The notes below the pieces were generated by a model. That model was not told the origin of the DNA. It worked only from the letters and a program-made list of their open reading frames with translations, and did not search any database. The position numbers were made by a program, and so were the translations under genes. Positions 7,031-15,323 of a stretch of DNA of 15,900 nt are shown one piece after another. How positions within the stretch are numbered: position 1 is the first letter of the stretch; every line of letters begins with the position of its first letter. Source of the DNA: JACMJP01 sp046160675 (GTDB lineage: Bacteria > Bacteroidota > Bacteroidia > Chitinophagales > BACL12); the NCBI GenBank assembly GCA_046160675.1, contig JBJXHH010000116.1, positions 1 through 15,900 on the forward strand, given 5' to 3'.

Positions 7031-8764
7031 TTAATAATCCAGTTCAAAACCCAGTGTATCTTTTAATTCTTTAATAAGTGGGTTCAGTTCTTCCATTTTT
7101 TTATATTTTTCTAAAACTGTGTAGGGTTGTTTTTGGTTGGTATTTTGAATAACATTTATGCTGAACGTTAATTCAATATTTTTATTTTCAGTAGCCTCTT
7201 TCAAAAATTGCAAGAGTTGTTGTGAGATTTCCCTCAGCATGTTTACTTCTATCTGCGAATCGAGTTTTACATCCACTCCATTTTTTTCGCCGATGGAAAC
7301 AGCAGCATGATCCATCACTACTGCTATACGCTGGTGATTCTTCCTGATGCTGTCAGCAAACTGTTTCCATGCCATGAAAAATAACTCAGGGGTGAGTGGG
7401 ATAATTTCTTCAACCGGTGTTTGCTCTTTTTTGCCAATAGTCTCTGCAAGTTGATCTTTTTGCAAAACGGATTGCCGGAGGTTTCCTTTTTTCGGGATGC
7501 TTACTGTTTCCCTCTGGGTTTCAGTTTCTTTTATCGTATCAATCTTTGCCGAAGAATTGCGGATATAAGCTGTGTTTTCTGTGTTGCGCTTTTCTAATAC
7601 CGCTGTTTTTAATTCGCTCTCACTTTTCAGGTCCGGCGTTTTTTTTTCAAGAAAGCTTCCTGTTTCCACTGCGTTGTGCATGTAACAGAGTTTCATCAAA
7701 GCAAGCTCAACATGCAAGCGTTTATTTTTGCTTATACGATACTGTACATCAGTTTCATTCAATATGTTGAGCGCAGTTAACAGGAAAGAGGAGGAAATGA
7801 CCTGCGACTGTTCCTTATATCTTTCCAGAATTACATCACTTGCTTCCAGCAGTTGTAAAGTACTTTCATCTTTACATACCAGCAGGTTTCTGATATGTTC
7901 CGCCAACCCGATGATGAAAGTATCACCATCAAATCCTTTGTTTGTGATCTCTGAAAATAAAAGGAGGCAAGCCGCTGCGTCTTCTGCAACACAGGCATTA
8001 GTTATTTTAAAATAATAATCATAGTCGAGGATATTCAGATTCTCGATAACATCTTTTGCTGAAATTTTTTTTCCGGCGAAGCTTACTATTCTATCATATA
8101 TACTCAGGGCATCTCTCATGGCACCGTCTGCTTTCTGAGCAATCAGATGCAAGGCTTCATCATCAATACTTACTTTTTCGCTTTTGCAAATCTTTTTCAA
8201 CTGCAGCATCATGGATTTTACAGTAATACGGTTGAAATCGAAGATCTGGCAACGGGAAATGATGGTAGGAAGTATCTTATGTTTCTCAGTTGTTGCGAGA
8301 ATGAATTTAACATAGTGCGGCGGTTCTTCCAGTGTTTTTAAGAATGCATTAAATGCAGCAGCACTCAACATGTGAACCTCATCAATAATGTATATCTTAT
8401 ACTTCCCTGCCTGAGGCGCATAACGAACCTGATCAGTCAGGCTCCTGATATCTTCTACTGAATTATTACTTGCAGCGTCAATTTCATGGATATTGAAAGA
8501 AGCATTTTCACGAAAAGTTTTACAGCTTTCACAAGTATCACAAGCTTCTCCTTCAGGAGATAAGTTTTCGCAATTGATGGTCTTGGCAAGAATCCTCGCA
8601 CAAGTTGTTTTTCCAACTCCCCTTGGGCCGCAAAACAAAAATGACTGTGCAAGGTGATTGGTTTTAATTGCATTTCTGAGTGTAGTAACCACATGATCCT
8701 GCCCAACCACATCCTCCCAGGTAGCAGGACGGTATTTTCTTGCTGAAACTACAAAACTTTGCAC
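7031..8764 (-). CDS. dnaX: DNA polymerase III subunits gamma/tau (DnaX)
   Basis: DnaX is the AAA+ ATPase of the replication clamp loader. The 577-residue product begins at GTG (8764) with QSFVVSARKYRP, the conserved DnaX N-terminus, which fixes the start. Walker A is GPRGVGKT (46-53). A zinc module uses C65, C75, C78 and C81. Walker B is DEVH (128-131), and the SRC motif is at 170-172, after sensor-1 residues ATTEKH. The clamp-loader core ends near residue 370. Residues 376-455 are a charged Lys/Glu/Thr linker and about 456-577 form the tau-specific C-terminal region ending LKDTLGFELDY. Length is somewhat shorter than E. coli tau. A run of nine A on the coding strand (7639-7647) lies at codons 373-376, between core and linker, and may generate a gamma-like short form. 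The gene heads a probable two-gene unit with the M16 protease and diverges from the kelch gene. Confidence 0.97.
   Translation of the reverse strand: MQSFVVSARKYRPATWEDVVGQDHVVTTLRNAIKTNHLAQSFLFCGPRGVGKTTCARILAKTINCENLSPEGEACDTCESCKTFRENASFNIHEIDAASNNSVEDIRSLTDQVRYAPQAGKYKIYIIDEVHMLSAAAFNAFLKTLEEPPHYVKFILATTEKHKILPTIISRCQIFDFNRITVKSMMLQLKKICKSEKVSIDDEALHLIAQKADGAMRDALSIYDRIVSFAGKKISAKDVIENLNILDYDYYFKITNACVAEDAAACLLLFSEITNKGFDGDTFIIGLAEHIRNLLVCKDESTLQLLEASDVILERYKEQSQVISSSFLLTALNILNETDVQYRISKNKRLHVELALMKLCYMHNAVETGSFLEKKTPDLKSESELKTAVLEKRNTENTAYIRNSSAKIDTIKETETQRETVSIPKKGNLRQSVLQKDQLAETIGKKEQTPVEEIIPLTPELFFMAWKQFADSIRKNHQRIAVVMDHAAVSIGEKNGVDVKLDSQIEVNMLREISQQLLQFLKEATENKNIELTFSINVIQNTNQKQPYTVLEKYKKMEELNPLIKELKDTLGFELDY
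7639..7647 (-). promoter_or_regulatory. A9 run in dnaX, candidate slippage site for a short gamma form
   Basis: The coding strand reads GAA AAA AAA ACG at codons 373-376. Adding one A leads to a TGA at 7622-7620 after codon 381; losing one A leads to a TGA at 7629-7627 after codon 378. Either slip would produce a protein of about 380 residues containing only the ATPase and oligomerisation core. In Thermus thermophilus the dnaX gamma form arises by transcriptional slippage on a nine-A run at the equivalent boundary. It is the longest homopolymer I noticed in any coding region here, but runs of eight A also occur, so function is inferred. Confidence 0.5.
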
Positions 8765-8865
8765 GGCGTAAAGATAGAAAATTCAACTGGCAGCTATATG
8801 CCGTTGGATATTGTCTTTTTTTTGTCAAAAGAAAGAAGGGTTTCTTCATCCTTTTCCTAAATTAT

Positions 8866-8873
8866 TAATATTG
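8866..8873 (+). promoter_or_regulatory. Weak candidate -7 box for the kelch gene
   Basis: TAATATTG at 8866-8873 matches TAnnTTTG at all but one position and lies 18 bp before ATG at 8892. The best upstream element is only TTTC at 8841-8844 (spacing 21). The surrounding 127-bp divergent spacer (8765-8891) shows nothing else I can name. Confidence 0.25.
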
Positions 8874-8891
8874 TTAACCTAAACCTGTAAA

Positions 8892-10124
8892 ATGAAAACT
8901 TTATTTACTTCTTTTCTTTCCTTATTGATGTTTTCTATGAGTCTGAAAGCACAAACAAGCTGGATTCAAAAATCAGATTTTCCCGGCGGCGAAAGGTATG
9001 AAACCTATCATTTTACAATTGGCGATACTGGATACATAGCATGCGGCATTACCGGTGGTGGGGTATATTTTAATGACTTACATGGATATGTTGCATCCAC
9101 TGATTCCTGGTTTGAGGCAACTCCCTTACCTGCTGAAGAAAGATATGCTGGGCTGAGTTTTTCAATTGGAAATAAAGGTTATGTTGTAAGCGGAGATAAG
9201 CCTTTCAGTCTTGGTTTTTCAGAAGTTTGGGAATATGATGGGATAACTGACAGCTGGACACAGAAAGGAGATTTCCCGGGAGTTGAGAGAAGTAATGCTA
9301 CCTCTTTTGTATTAAAAGGTGAAGGGTATGTCCTGTTTGGATTAGATGATAGCTATGATTATCTGAATGATGTATGGAAATATAAACCTGCAACAGATGA
9401 GTGGGTTCAATTGAACGATTTTCCCGGTGATGCAAGGGTACAGGCTTTCAGTTTTGTTTTGTATGATACTGCTTATGTAATGGGCGGTTTTAATTCTTCT
9501 GATGGGAGATATGATCAAATGTGGATGTATCATGCAGTGGATGATAGTTGGGAAATGATTGATGAATTGCCCGGTGGGGGAATGCAGGGTTCGTCTGCTT
9601 TTACACTTGATAACCGGGGATATTATGCTGGTGGTTTTAATGATGCATACATCTATTCAACAGAAGTGTATGAGTATGAACCTTTATCAAATACCTGGAC
9701 GCAAAAAGAAGATTTTCCATCAGATGCAAGAACTGGCACTGCTGTTTTTGTCATTGATACAAATGCTTACATCTCTACCGGGCTGATGCCGGGTTATACA
9801 GCTATTAGCGAAACATGGCAGTTTGACAATGGTTTTTCTGATACAACCGGGAGCAGCGACACAACAATCATAGATGATACAACTACCGCTTTATTGAATT
9901 TAGCAAGAGAAAGTTTGGTTGTTTTTCCTAACCCTGTAAAAAGTTGCCTGAATATTAATTCCGTAGAAGTTTATTCATTTACACAAACTGTGATGATAAA
10001 AAATAGTAACGGCACACTCGTTAAAGAAATGTTTTTTGATGAAATACTTGATGTAACATTTCTGCCGCCTGGTTTTTACATCCTGCAGGTGAACGAAAGT
10101 TTTGCCTATTTTATAAAGTTATAA
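8892..10124 (+). CDS. Secreted six-repeat kelch propeller protein with T9SS tail
   Basis: This 410-residue protein starts with a Sec signal peptide (MKTLFTSFLSLLMFSMSLKA, then QTSW). Six kelch-type repeats follow, each beginning W-x-x-x-x-x-(F/L)-P-x-x-x-R followed by a GY...G strand pair and a V/T-(W/Y)-x-(Y/F) strand. The opening tryptophans fall at residues 24, 73, 122, 171, 220 and 269, exactly 49 residues apart, so the array has no internal insertions or deletions. Six units fit a closed six-bladed kelch beta-propeller. A short Thr/Asp/Ser linker (about 315-332) leads to a T9SS type A sorting domain (VVFPNPVKSCLNI to the end). It is expected to be a surface or secreted binding protein. 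Ligand is unknown and no catalytic residues are recognised. It diverges from dnaX and converges on the lipoprotein gene with only 11 bp between stop codons. Confidence 0.92.
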   Translation: MKTLFTSFLSLLMFSMSLKAQTSWIQKSDFPGGERYETYHFTIGDTGYIACGITGGGVYFNDLHGYVASTDSWFEATPLPAEERYAGLSFSIGNKGYVVSGDKPFSLGFSEVWEYDGITDSWTQKGDFPGVERSNATSFVLKGEGYVLFGLDDSYDYLNDVWKYKPATDEWVQLNDFPGDARVQAFSFVLYDTAYVMGGFNSSDGRYDQMWMYHAVDDSWEMIDELPGGGMQGSSAFTLDNRGYYAGGFNDAYIYSTEVYEYEPLSNTWTQKEDFPSDARTGTAVFVIDTNAYISTGLMPGYTAISETWQFDNGFSDTTGSSDTTIIDDTTTALLNLARESLVVFPNPVKSCLNINSVEVYSFTQTVMIKNSNGTLVKEMFFDEILDVTFLPPGFYILQVNESFAYFIKL

Positions 10125-10128
10125 GTGC

Positions 10129-10145
10129 CGGAAAACTATTTTCCG
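10129..10145. terminator. Possible bidirectional hairpin between convergent genes
   Basis: CGGAAAA (10129-10135) and TTTTCCG (10139-10145) form a perfect 7-bp stem with a 3-nt loop. The loop CTA is the complement of the lipoprotein stop codon TAG. The stem carries four T on its 3' side when read from either strand, so it could serve both the kelch gene and the lipoprotein gene, but the stem is short and has no extended T tract. Confidence 0.3.
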
Positions 10146-10840
10146 CCAGGCAATTTCATCTCAGTAAAATTTACATCTGAAGGAACCTTAAATTTTTCTC
10201 CGTCAACGGTAATGTTTTCCTGTAGTTCAGTAACTTCATTAATCATCTTCATTCCTCCTACACTCGCCTCAGTGCGCATAGTTATTCCTTTGTAAGTATG
10301 AGAAATGGCACCAGCGCCCGGGGTAACCTCCACAGATATTTTTTTGCATTCTTTGCCCAGGATGGTTTCTGTTCCCAACTCTTCATATTTATATTGTTTC
10401 TTCAGTTCATCTGATAATTTTTCATAATCCATATTTTTGTCAAGCATACCCGTAATACTATACTTTGTGCCGGTCTTACTTCCAGCATCCCAGTTATAGA
10501 TCATATCGCCCAGCATGAGGCTGTAACTATGTGTTTCTTGTTTTATGCCCGACATTTCCACTTTAGAAATGTTTTCAGTATGTTCTTTTTTTCCATAGTC
10601 GTCAAAGGTTGTTATTGTAGTATTCTCCATGGCAACACCCATTGGATTATTCATGCTTTTAGTAACATACATTCCTGATTTCACCTGGTATTTTCTCATC
10701 ACTCCGTCATCAGAAGAGGAGGCCATCTTGTCGGAATTTTCTGATGAATCGGTTGAATTCGTTTCCTTGGTGGAAGATGAAGAACAGGATGCCATGCCCA
10801 GCAGAAATGCGAACACTGCTAAAGTGAAAGATTGTTTCAT
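10136..10840 (-). CDS. Outer-membrane-type lipoprotein, LolA/DUF4412-like
   Basis: This is a 234-residue protein when started at ATG 10840. The frame extends upstream to 10903, but MKQSFTLAVFAFLLGMASC gives a complete lipoprotein signal peptide with lipobox MASC (C19), and the promoter -7 box lies inside the longer frame, so the downstream start is preferred. Cys19 is followed by a Ser/Thr/Asp/Glu-rich tether (20-46). The globular part has alternating beta-strand-like segments with YKYEELGTETILGKECKKI, MRTEASVGG and a C-terminal FKVPSDVNFTEM. This resembles the strand pattern of LolA-fold proteins of the DUF4412 type, in which a lipidated beta-sheet protein reports or carries lipophilic material. 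That assignment is from general resemblance only; the exact function is unknown. It appears to be transcribed alone from its own promoter. Confidence 0.85.
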   Translation of the reverse strand: MKQSFTLAVFAFLLGMASCSSSSTKETNSTDSSENSDKMASSSDDGVMRKYQVKSGMYVTKSMNNPMGVAMENTTITTFDDYGKKEHTENISKVEMSGIKQETHSYSLMLGDMIYNWDAGSKTGTKYSITGMLDKNMDYEKLSDELKKQYKYEELGTETILGKECKKISVEVTPGAGAISHTYKGITMRTEASVGGMKMINEVTELQENITVDGEKFKVPSDVNFTEMKLPGGK

Positions 10841-10872
10841 AAAAGTAAGTTTAGGTAAAGAAATATATTCTT

Positions 10873-10904
10873 CAAATGTAATCAGGTTTGTGTTGCATAA
10901 CAAA
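10873..10904 (-). promoter_or_regulatory. Bacteroidota-type promoter of the lipoprotein gene
   Basis: On the minus strand TTTG (10904-10901) is followed after 20 bp by TACATTTG (10880-10873), a full match to the -33 TTTG and -7 TAnnTTTG elements of the Bacteroidota primary sigma factor. Transcription should start near 10869, giving a leader of about 28 nt before ATG 10840. There is no Shine-Dalgarno sequence. Confidence 0.65.
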
Positions 10905-10949
10905 GATTTAAGATTAAAAAATAACCCGGGGATATTTGTTTATACATAC

Positions 10950-10986
10950 AAAACCTGCTTCCGTCATCGGACGGGGAGCAGGTTTT
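10950..10986 (-). terminator. Strong hairpin terminator of the M4 protease operon
   Basis: AAAACCTGCT (10950-10959) pairs with AGCAGGTTTT (10977-10986), and CCGTC (10961-10965) pairs with GACGG (10970-10974), with a T-G pair, one bulged base and the loop ATCG between. Read leftward, the stem ends in TTTTG and lies 27 nt past the M4 protease stop codon at 11013. It also insulates the lipoprotein promoter just downstream. Confidence 0.75.
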
Positions 10987-11012
10987 GAACCATTGTGCAT
11001 GCACCAGGATTA

Positions 11013-13325
11013 TTAATGTTGCACCATAAACTTGTTGGAATATACTTTTCCACCTGTTTTCAACAAACACAAATACATACCATTACTAAGTTCTTTTGTG
11101 TTGAATTGCAGTTGTTGCAATCCTTTAGCCCGCAGTTCACTTTCAATCCAATGTATTATTTCTTTGCCTGAAACATCTAATACGGTAATTGTAACTTCTG
11201 TTGCCTCATTCATATTGAACTCTAGTGAAATAAACTCATCAGCAGGGCTTGGATACATTTTAAAAGAAGGCATAAATACCTGTTCGTCAAAATCGTTCGA
11301 TGAACTACCGTGCTGTCTCAAATCGCCTGCATCGTATTTACTCACTTCACATTCATCAATCAGTGCTACAAATGTTACTCCTGCTGTTGCTGTAAAACCC
11401 GGATTTAATTCTACATAATATCCGGAAGCAAAAGTTACTGTCGCTGCAGATGTGATCGTTGCAGAGCAATCTCCTATAAATGTTCCGTAAAAGTCTACAG
11501 TTGAGTTTTCAATTCCGTAAGTGGCATCTATTGTTGTACCAAGAACGTATGTGCCGCACACACTTTCAACATCGTATCCTGTAAAGAAAGTTACACCCAC
11601 TGCCTGCCATGCTTGCCCAACAGAAATTACTTCCTGGCTGCAACTTCCGTATAAGTCTATGGCAGATTGTATCCATGCATTTCTAGCAGTAAAATACCCA
11701 TCGGCTGCATTCAGGTAATTCATCATTGCCTGCCATGCAATTTCTTTTGCTGTGTTATAGCCAATTCCTTCTACATGATATTCAACACCAAAATCATTTA
11801 CACCAGTACCACCTTCACTCAGTAAATAAAACATGTGATTCTGTACTCCACTGTTTGTATGCACACCACCATTATCATCGCCTTCAAGGTCGGCCCAATG
11901 ATCGCCAAAGTAGGTGTCCGGATTGTTCCTGTCGTTAGGGTTGCTGAAGGAACGCCCGAACCCTGTTGATTTATCTTCACCATGCAGCCAGGTGGGTGTG
12001 CCGCCTTCAATCCAGAGTTCCACCATCTCGCCGAATATATCTGCGAAAGATTCATTCAAGGCACCACTTTCTTCTGAATAATCCAACGCATCAAAATGGG
12101 CATATTCAATAATGCCGTGTGTGTATTCATGCCCTGCAATATCAAGAGGGTTGTAGTCGTCTGAGGTGCCAGCATCACAATCACTTCCCGCCCCGAAATA
12201 AATGTTATCCAGAATGCTCGTAAAGTTTGCATTGCTACAGTAGGGCATATCATCATCATCTAAATATGTTTTACCGCTGAACACATCAATTAAACCGGAA
12301 CTGCCATCAAAACTTTCATGCCCGAATTCAATATCAAAATATTTGAATGATTCTGATACTGCCCAAAGTGAACTCATTACCATAAGAGGTGAATAGGCAT
12401 CAAGCCAGTCATTATCATCGCTGCATATCAGCCAATCATCACCATAGTTCCAAGCATCATAATGGGCACTGTAGTAACTTCTTATTTCTGCATCTATATT
12501 ACAATCATTGATGGAAAAATAGGCAGTTTCATCTGTGTACGAATAATCACATTCTTCTGTGCGGTAATCTGTATACATAGTTTGCGTACCGTTGAATGTT
12601 GTTTCAACATCCGTAGCATTACAATAATGATCTAACGATTTTTCCCTGAGTATTTCCCCGGTCTTTGCATCAACATAAATGGCTATTGCCATGTAGGGTT
12701 TTTCAGCGAACAGGTACATACGAAATGCAAGAACATAATTTTCTGCAAGCTTTTCAGCCTTTGTTTCTTTTTTAATTATCAGCAATTCCGGAGTTGGGTA
12801 CAGAGTCGCATTGTCATCTTTTTTCTTGTACTTGAAATTGGACTCTTCTTTCTCATTTTCCCAGAGGTATTTTTCTGCAGGATATTTTTCCAGTACAATT
12901 TCGATGGAACGTTCTGCTAAAATTGCAGGTGAAACATCTAAGTTGAGCCCGCTGACAAAATCGCCATTGATTAAATGCAGTCTGCCATTGCGCTCATGCG
13001 AAATGTGTTCTATGCCTTCCACCCTGATTCCTTTGTAATACTGCGCAAACTTATAATGGTTATTCCCGGCTTTGTCAGTATTTGTTTTCCAAAGGCGCAT
13101 CTCATCATCCGCTTGCATGTTTAATAGTTCAGGTTGTTGTTTGAAAATTTCTGATGCTGTATAAGGTGCATCTTTCCTAAATTCTATCCACCCTTGTTTG
13201 CTTGAGGGGTGAATATGATTGACGAATTTTTTATTTTGCAGATCAACTGTTCGAGTTTGCTGTGCATAAGATTTTGATACGATCATCAGCAACAGGCAAC
13301 TGCAAATTATGAATATCTTTTTCAT
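11013..13325 (-). CDS. Secreted thermolysin-like (M4) metalloprotease with T9SS tail
   Basis: This 770-residue preproprotein is expected to be a secreted zinc endopeptidase. Residues 1-21 are a signal peptide ending SYAQ. Residues about 30-235 form the propeptide, of FTP/PepSY type (YYKGIRVEGIEHISHE; MAIAIYVDAKTGEILRE). The zinc motif is H399-E400-Y-T-H403, the third ligand is E425 in LNESFADIFGE, and H489 in GGVHTNSGVQNHMFYLLSEGG corresponds to the thermolysin active-site histidine, so the enzyme should be active. A Cys-flanked segment (about 588-660) contains TFASGYYVELNPGFTATAGVTF-type repeats, a spacer module often found before T9SS tails. The last 80 residues (FKMYPSPADEF to KFMVQH) are the T9SS type A sorting domain. 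The start lies 27 nt after the tail-fibre-like gene stop, with no promoter in between, so the two are probably cotranscribed. Confidence 0.95.
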   Translation of the reverse strand: MKKIFIICSCLLLMIVSKSYAQQTRTVDLQNKKFVNHIHPSSKQGWIEFRKDAPYTASEIFKQQPELLNMQADDEMRLWKTNTDKAGNNHYKFAQYYKGIRVEGIEHISHERNGRLHLINGDFVSGLNLDVSPAILAERSIEIVLEKYPAEKYLWENEKEESNFKYKKKDDNATLYPTPELLIIKKETKAEKLAENYVLAFRMYLFAEKPYMAIAIYVDAKTGEILREKSLDHYCNATDVETTFNGTQTMYTDYRTEECDYSYTDETAYFSINDCNIDAEIRSYYSAHYDAWNYGDDWLICSDDNDWLDAYSPLMVMSSLWAVSESFKYFDIEFGHESFDGSSGLIDVFSGKTYLDDDDMPYCSNANFTSILDNIYFGAGSDCDAGTSDDYNPLDIAGHEYTHGIIEYAHFDALDYSEESGALNESFADIFGEMVELWIEGGTPTWLHGEDKSTGFGRSFSNPNDRNNPDTYFGDHWADLEGDDNGGVHTNSGVQNHMFYLLSEGGTGVNDFGVEYHVEGIGYNTAKEIAWQAMMNYLNAADGYFTARNAWIQSAIDLYGSCSQEVISVGQAWQAVGVTFFTGYDVESVCGTYVLGTTIDATYGIENSTVDFYGTFIGDCSATITSAATVTFASGYYVELNPGFTATAGVTFVALIDECEVSKYDAGDLRQHGSSSNDFDEQVFMPSFKMYPSPADEFISLEFNMNEATEVTITVLDVSGKEIIHWIESELRAKGLQQLQFNTKELSNGMYLCLLKTGGKVYSNKFMVQH

Positions 13326-13352
13326 AATAGTTTGTTTTGTGTTGTGATGAAA

Positions 13353-15323
13353 TTATTTTCCTGATTTTAAAATATCAATCTGCTTTTGCAATTCTATAAC
13401 ATACAATGTGAGTTCTTCAATTTTTTCCATCATTGCTTTTTGCATTTCACCTACTTCAATTCCTTCTGCTTCCACTTCTGCTGCTGAAGGGATACCAGGC
13501 AGGTGGTTATTTGCTTCAATGAAATCTTCAATTTCCTGTAAACTCTTCAACTTGTAATCATCAGCAAACACATAATCTGGCCAGCTCTCGCTGAGTTGTA
13601 CTTTCAGTTCTTCGCAGATAACCTTGCCATCAACTGCAAGCAAGTATCCCGTTGCTGAGGAAGCCGCTGCGCCGATTCTTACATTGCCGCTGCCATAACA
13701 CATGATCACATCACCGCCATCGTCATTCAGGTACAAAGGCGAATTTGCCCCGTTATTTCTCGCCATGATCTCGTTATTATCAATAATTACATTTGATGAA
13801 GTGGAAGCACCAAACTGAATATATCCATCAGCACTTAGAGAAGCATCTACGCCGTTCATAATTCTAACTTTTCCGTCGAAGTAACCTGCGTATTGTGTCG
13901 GACCACCGGTTGTTGTCCCGTAAACTCCGTAAGCAATGCCAGCTGTAGTACTTGCTGTTCCGTAAACTCCATAAGTATCACCGGCTGCGCCAATACCGAC
14001 TCCATAAATTCCGTAGCCGGTTTGCCCGCCATTTGATGTAATCCCTTTCACACCAATTTGCCCACCGCTGGATTGCAACCCCGTTCCGTAGCCAAAAGAT
14101 GCTGCATTACTTATTTCTACTAAATTAAAATTCGTAGTGCCTGTTCCAGTCCAGGGTTTTGAGATGTTTACTATTTGGCTTGAGCCGGTTGTTTGCACAT
14201 CAAAAAGGTAGGAAGGTGTTGTTGTTCCAATACCTATTTTCCCCGTGTTATCAAGCACCATCCTGTCGCCGCCATTATTGATTCTGTATTGGTTGGTAGC
14301 TTCATCAAAATACATCCATGCTTTTGAGCTTCCCCCCACGGCAAATCCGTAGAATGGTTTCCTTCCACTTGTTCCGCCCATGTCAATATACATTCCTCCG
14401 TAACTGGTTGTGGCAGCCGATTTCACAACGAAATTTGCTGAACCTACCATGCTTGTTGTGTTTATACCCACATTTGTTCCGCTGTTATAGATTGCGGAAT
14501 TTGCAAGGGCGGTTGAGGAAGAAAATTTTGGGATATAACTGGTAGTTCCGCTTCCACCGATAGTTCCTCCTGAACCTAAAGTTGTAGGCAACCATGCAGA
14601 ACCATCAAATTGCATTACTTGCCCGCTTGATGCTCCCATAGAACTGAGATCTGAAACAGTAACTGAACCGTCAGCAATTTCTGAAGAGCCAATAGCGCTA
14701 GTTGCAATTTGTATATTGTTATAAACTCCCGAAACATCGCCGCTGAAATTTGTTGTTGTTGATAAATCATCAGCGCCATTTGTATCGCCTGTATTTGAAA
14801 TTGTGGTTCCCACAATTGAAATTCCTGTGCCTGCTGTGTAAGTTGTTCCACCTGAAGGGGCGGTGTTGAGCGATGTGCCGTCAGGAAACTTTATCTCATT
14901 GACAAACGCTGCTCCCCAGGGTAATGTAACCGATCCCAGATTGAGAGTTCCGGCTGCGTTAGGTGTTAAAGATTGATTGATAGATGTACCTGAAGTACTC
15001 AAGTTAGATAAAGATGTGTTTGCGCCTTTTGTTGAAATTGCCGTCCATGCAGTTCCTGAATAGTAATAAAACCCAGGTGTAGAATTGGTTTGATAAATAA
15101 GTAATCCCACCGCAGGAGAAACAATTGCATCCCTCTGCACTTTGGTCATCCTTGGTGCAAGTATCCCTTGGGTGGTTGAAGTGATATCCAGGATGGCTGA
15201 TGCTGCAGGAGTGATTGTTCCAATGCCTGCACTCCCTGTTGTTGGAAAGGAGTTTGTTTGCGCTGTAAGCTGTAATACAACAGCTGTTGCACAGAAAAGA
15301 AAGTAAATTTTTAGATTTTTCAT
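13353..15323 (-). CDS. Secreted tail-fibre-like repetitive protein with C-terminal coiled coil
   Basis: This 656-residue protein is counted from ATG 15323. The frame extends to 15374, but MKNLKIYFLFCATAVVLQLTAQ is a clean signal peptide and the 17 extra residues would bury it. The N-terminal mature part (about 30-95) carries GIGTITPAASAILDI, LAPRMTKVQRDAI and GLLIYQT...GFYYYSGTAW, a motif set common at the start of large Bacteroidota surface proteins. The middle is Ser/Thr/Gly-rich with fibre-like beta segments (GKIGIGTTTPSYLFDV; IYGVG, YGVYG and YGVYG repeats). The C-terminus (about 565-656) has DGKVICEELKV, WPDYVFADDYKL, EDFIEANNHLPGIPSA and then a heptad-like helix EIGEMQKAMMEK-type ending ELQKQIDILKSGK, likely a trimeric coiled coil comparable in position to the chaperone end of phage tail fibres. 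No T9SS tail, catalytic motif or known ligand is seen. It is upstream of, and probably in one operon with, the M4 protease. Confidence 0.85.
   Translation of the reverse strand: MKNLKIYFLFCATAVVLQLTAQTNSFPTTGSAGIGTITPAASAILDITSTTQGILAPRMTKVQRDAIVSPAVGLLIYQTNSTPGFYYYSGTAWTAISTKGANTSLSNLSTSGTSINQSLTPNAAGTLNLGSVTLPWGAAFVNEIKFPDGTSLNTAPSGGTTYTAGTGISIVGTTISNTGDTNGADDLSTTTNFSGDVSGVYNNIQIATSAIGSSEIADGSVTVSDLSSMGASSGQVMQFDGSAWLPTTLGSGGTIGGSGTTSYIPKFSSSTALANSAIYNSGTNVGINTTSMVGSANFVVKSAATTSYGGMYIDMGGTSGRKPFYGFAVGGSSKAWMYFDEATNQYRINNGGDRMVLDNTGKIGIGTTTPSYLFDVQTTGSSQIVNISKPWTGTGTTNFNLVEISNAASFGYGTGLQSSGGQIGVKGITSNGGQTGYGIYGVGIGAAGDTYGVYGTASTTAGIAYGVYGTTTGGPTQYAGYFDGKVRIMNGVDASLSADGYIQFGASTSSNVIIDNNEIMARNNGANSPLYLNDDGGDVIMCYGSGNVRIGAAASSATGYLLAVDGKVICEELKVQLSESWPDYVFADDYKLKSLQEIEDFIEANNHLPGIPSAAEVEAEGIEVGEMQKAMMEKIEELTLYVIELQKQIDILKSGK

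Noticed and set aside
8065..8072. A8 run in dnaX as a slippage site
   Set aside because: It lies within the clamp-loader core (codons 231-234), so a truncated product there would lack the oligomerisation domain; similar A8 runs occur by chance elsewhere here.
10841..10903. Upstream extension of the lipoprotein frame (start at 10903)
   Set aside because: It would bury the lipoprotein signal peptide by 21 residues and overlaps a full-match -7 promoter box.
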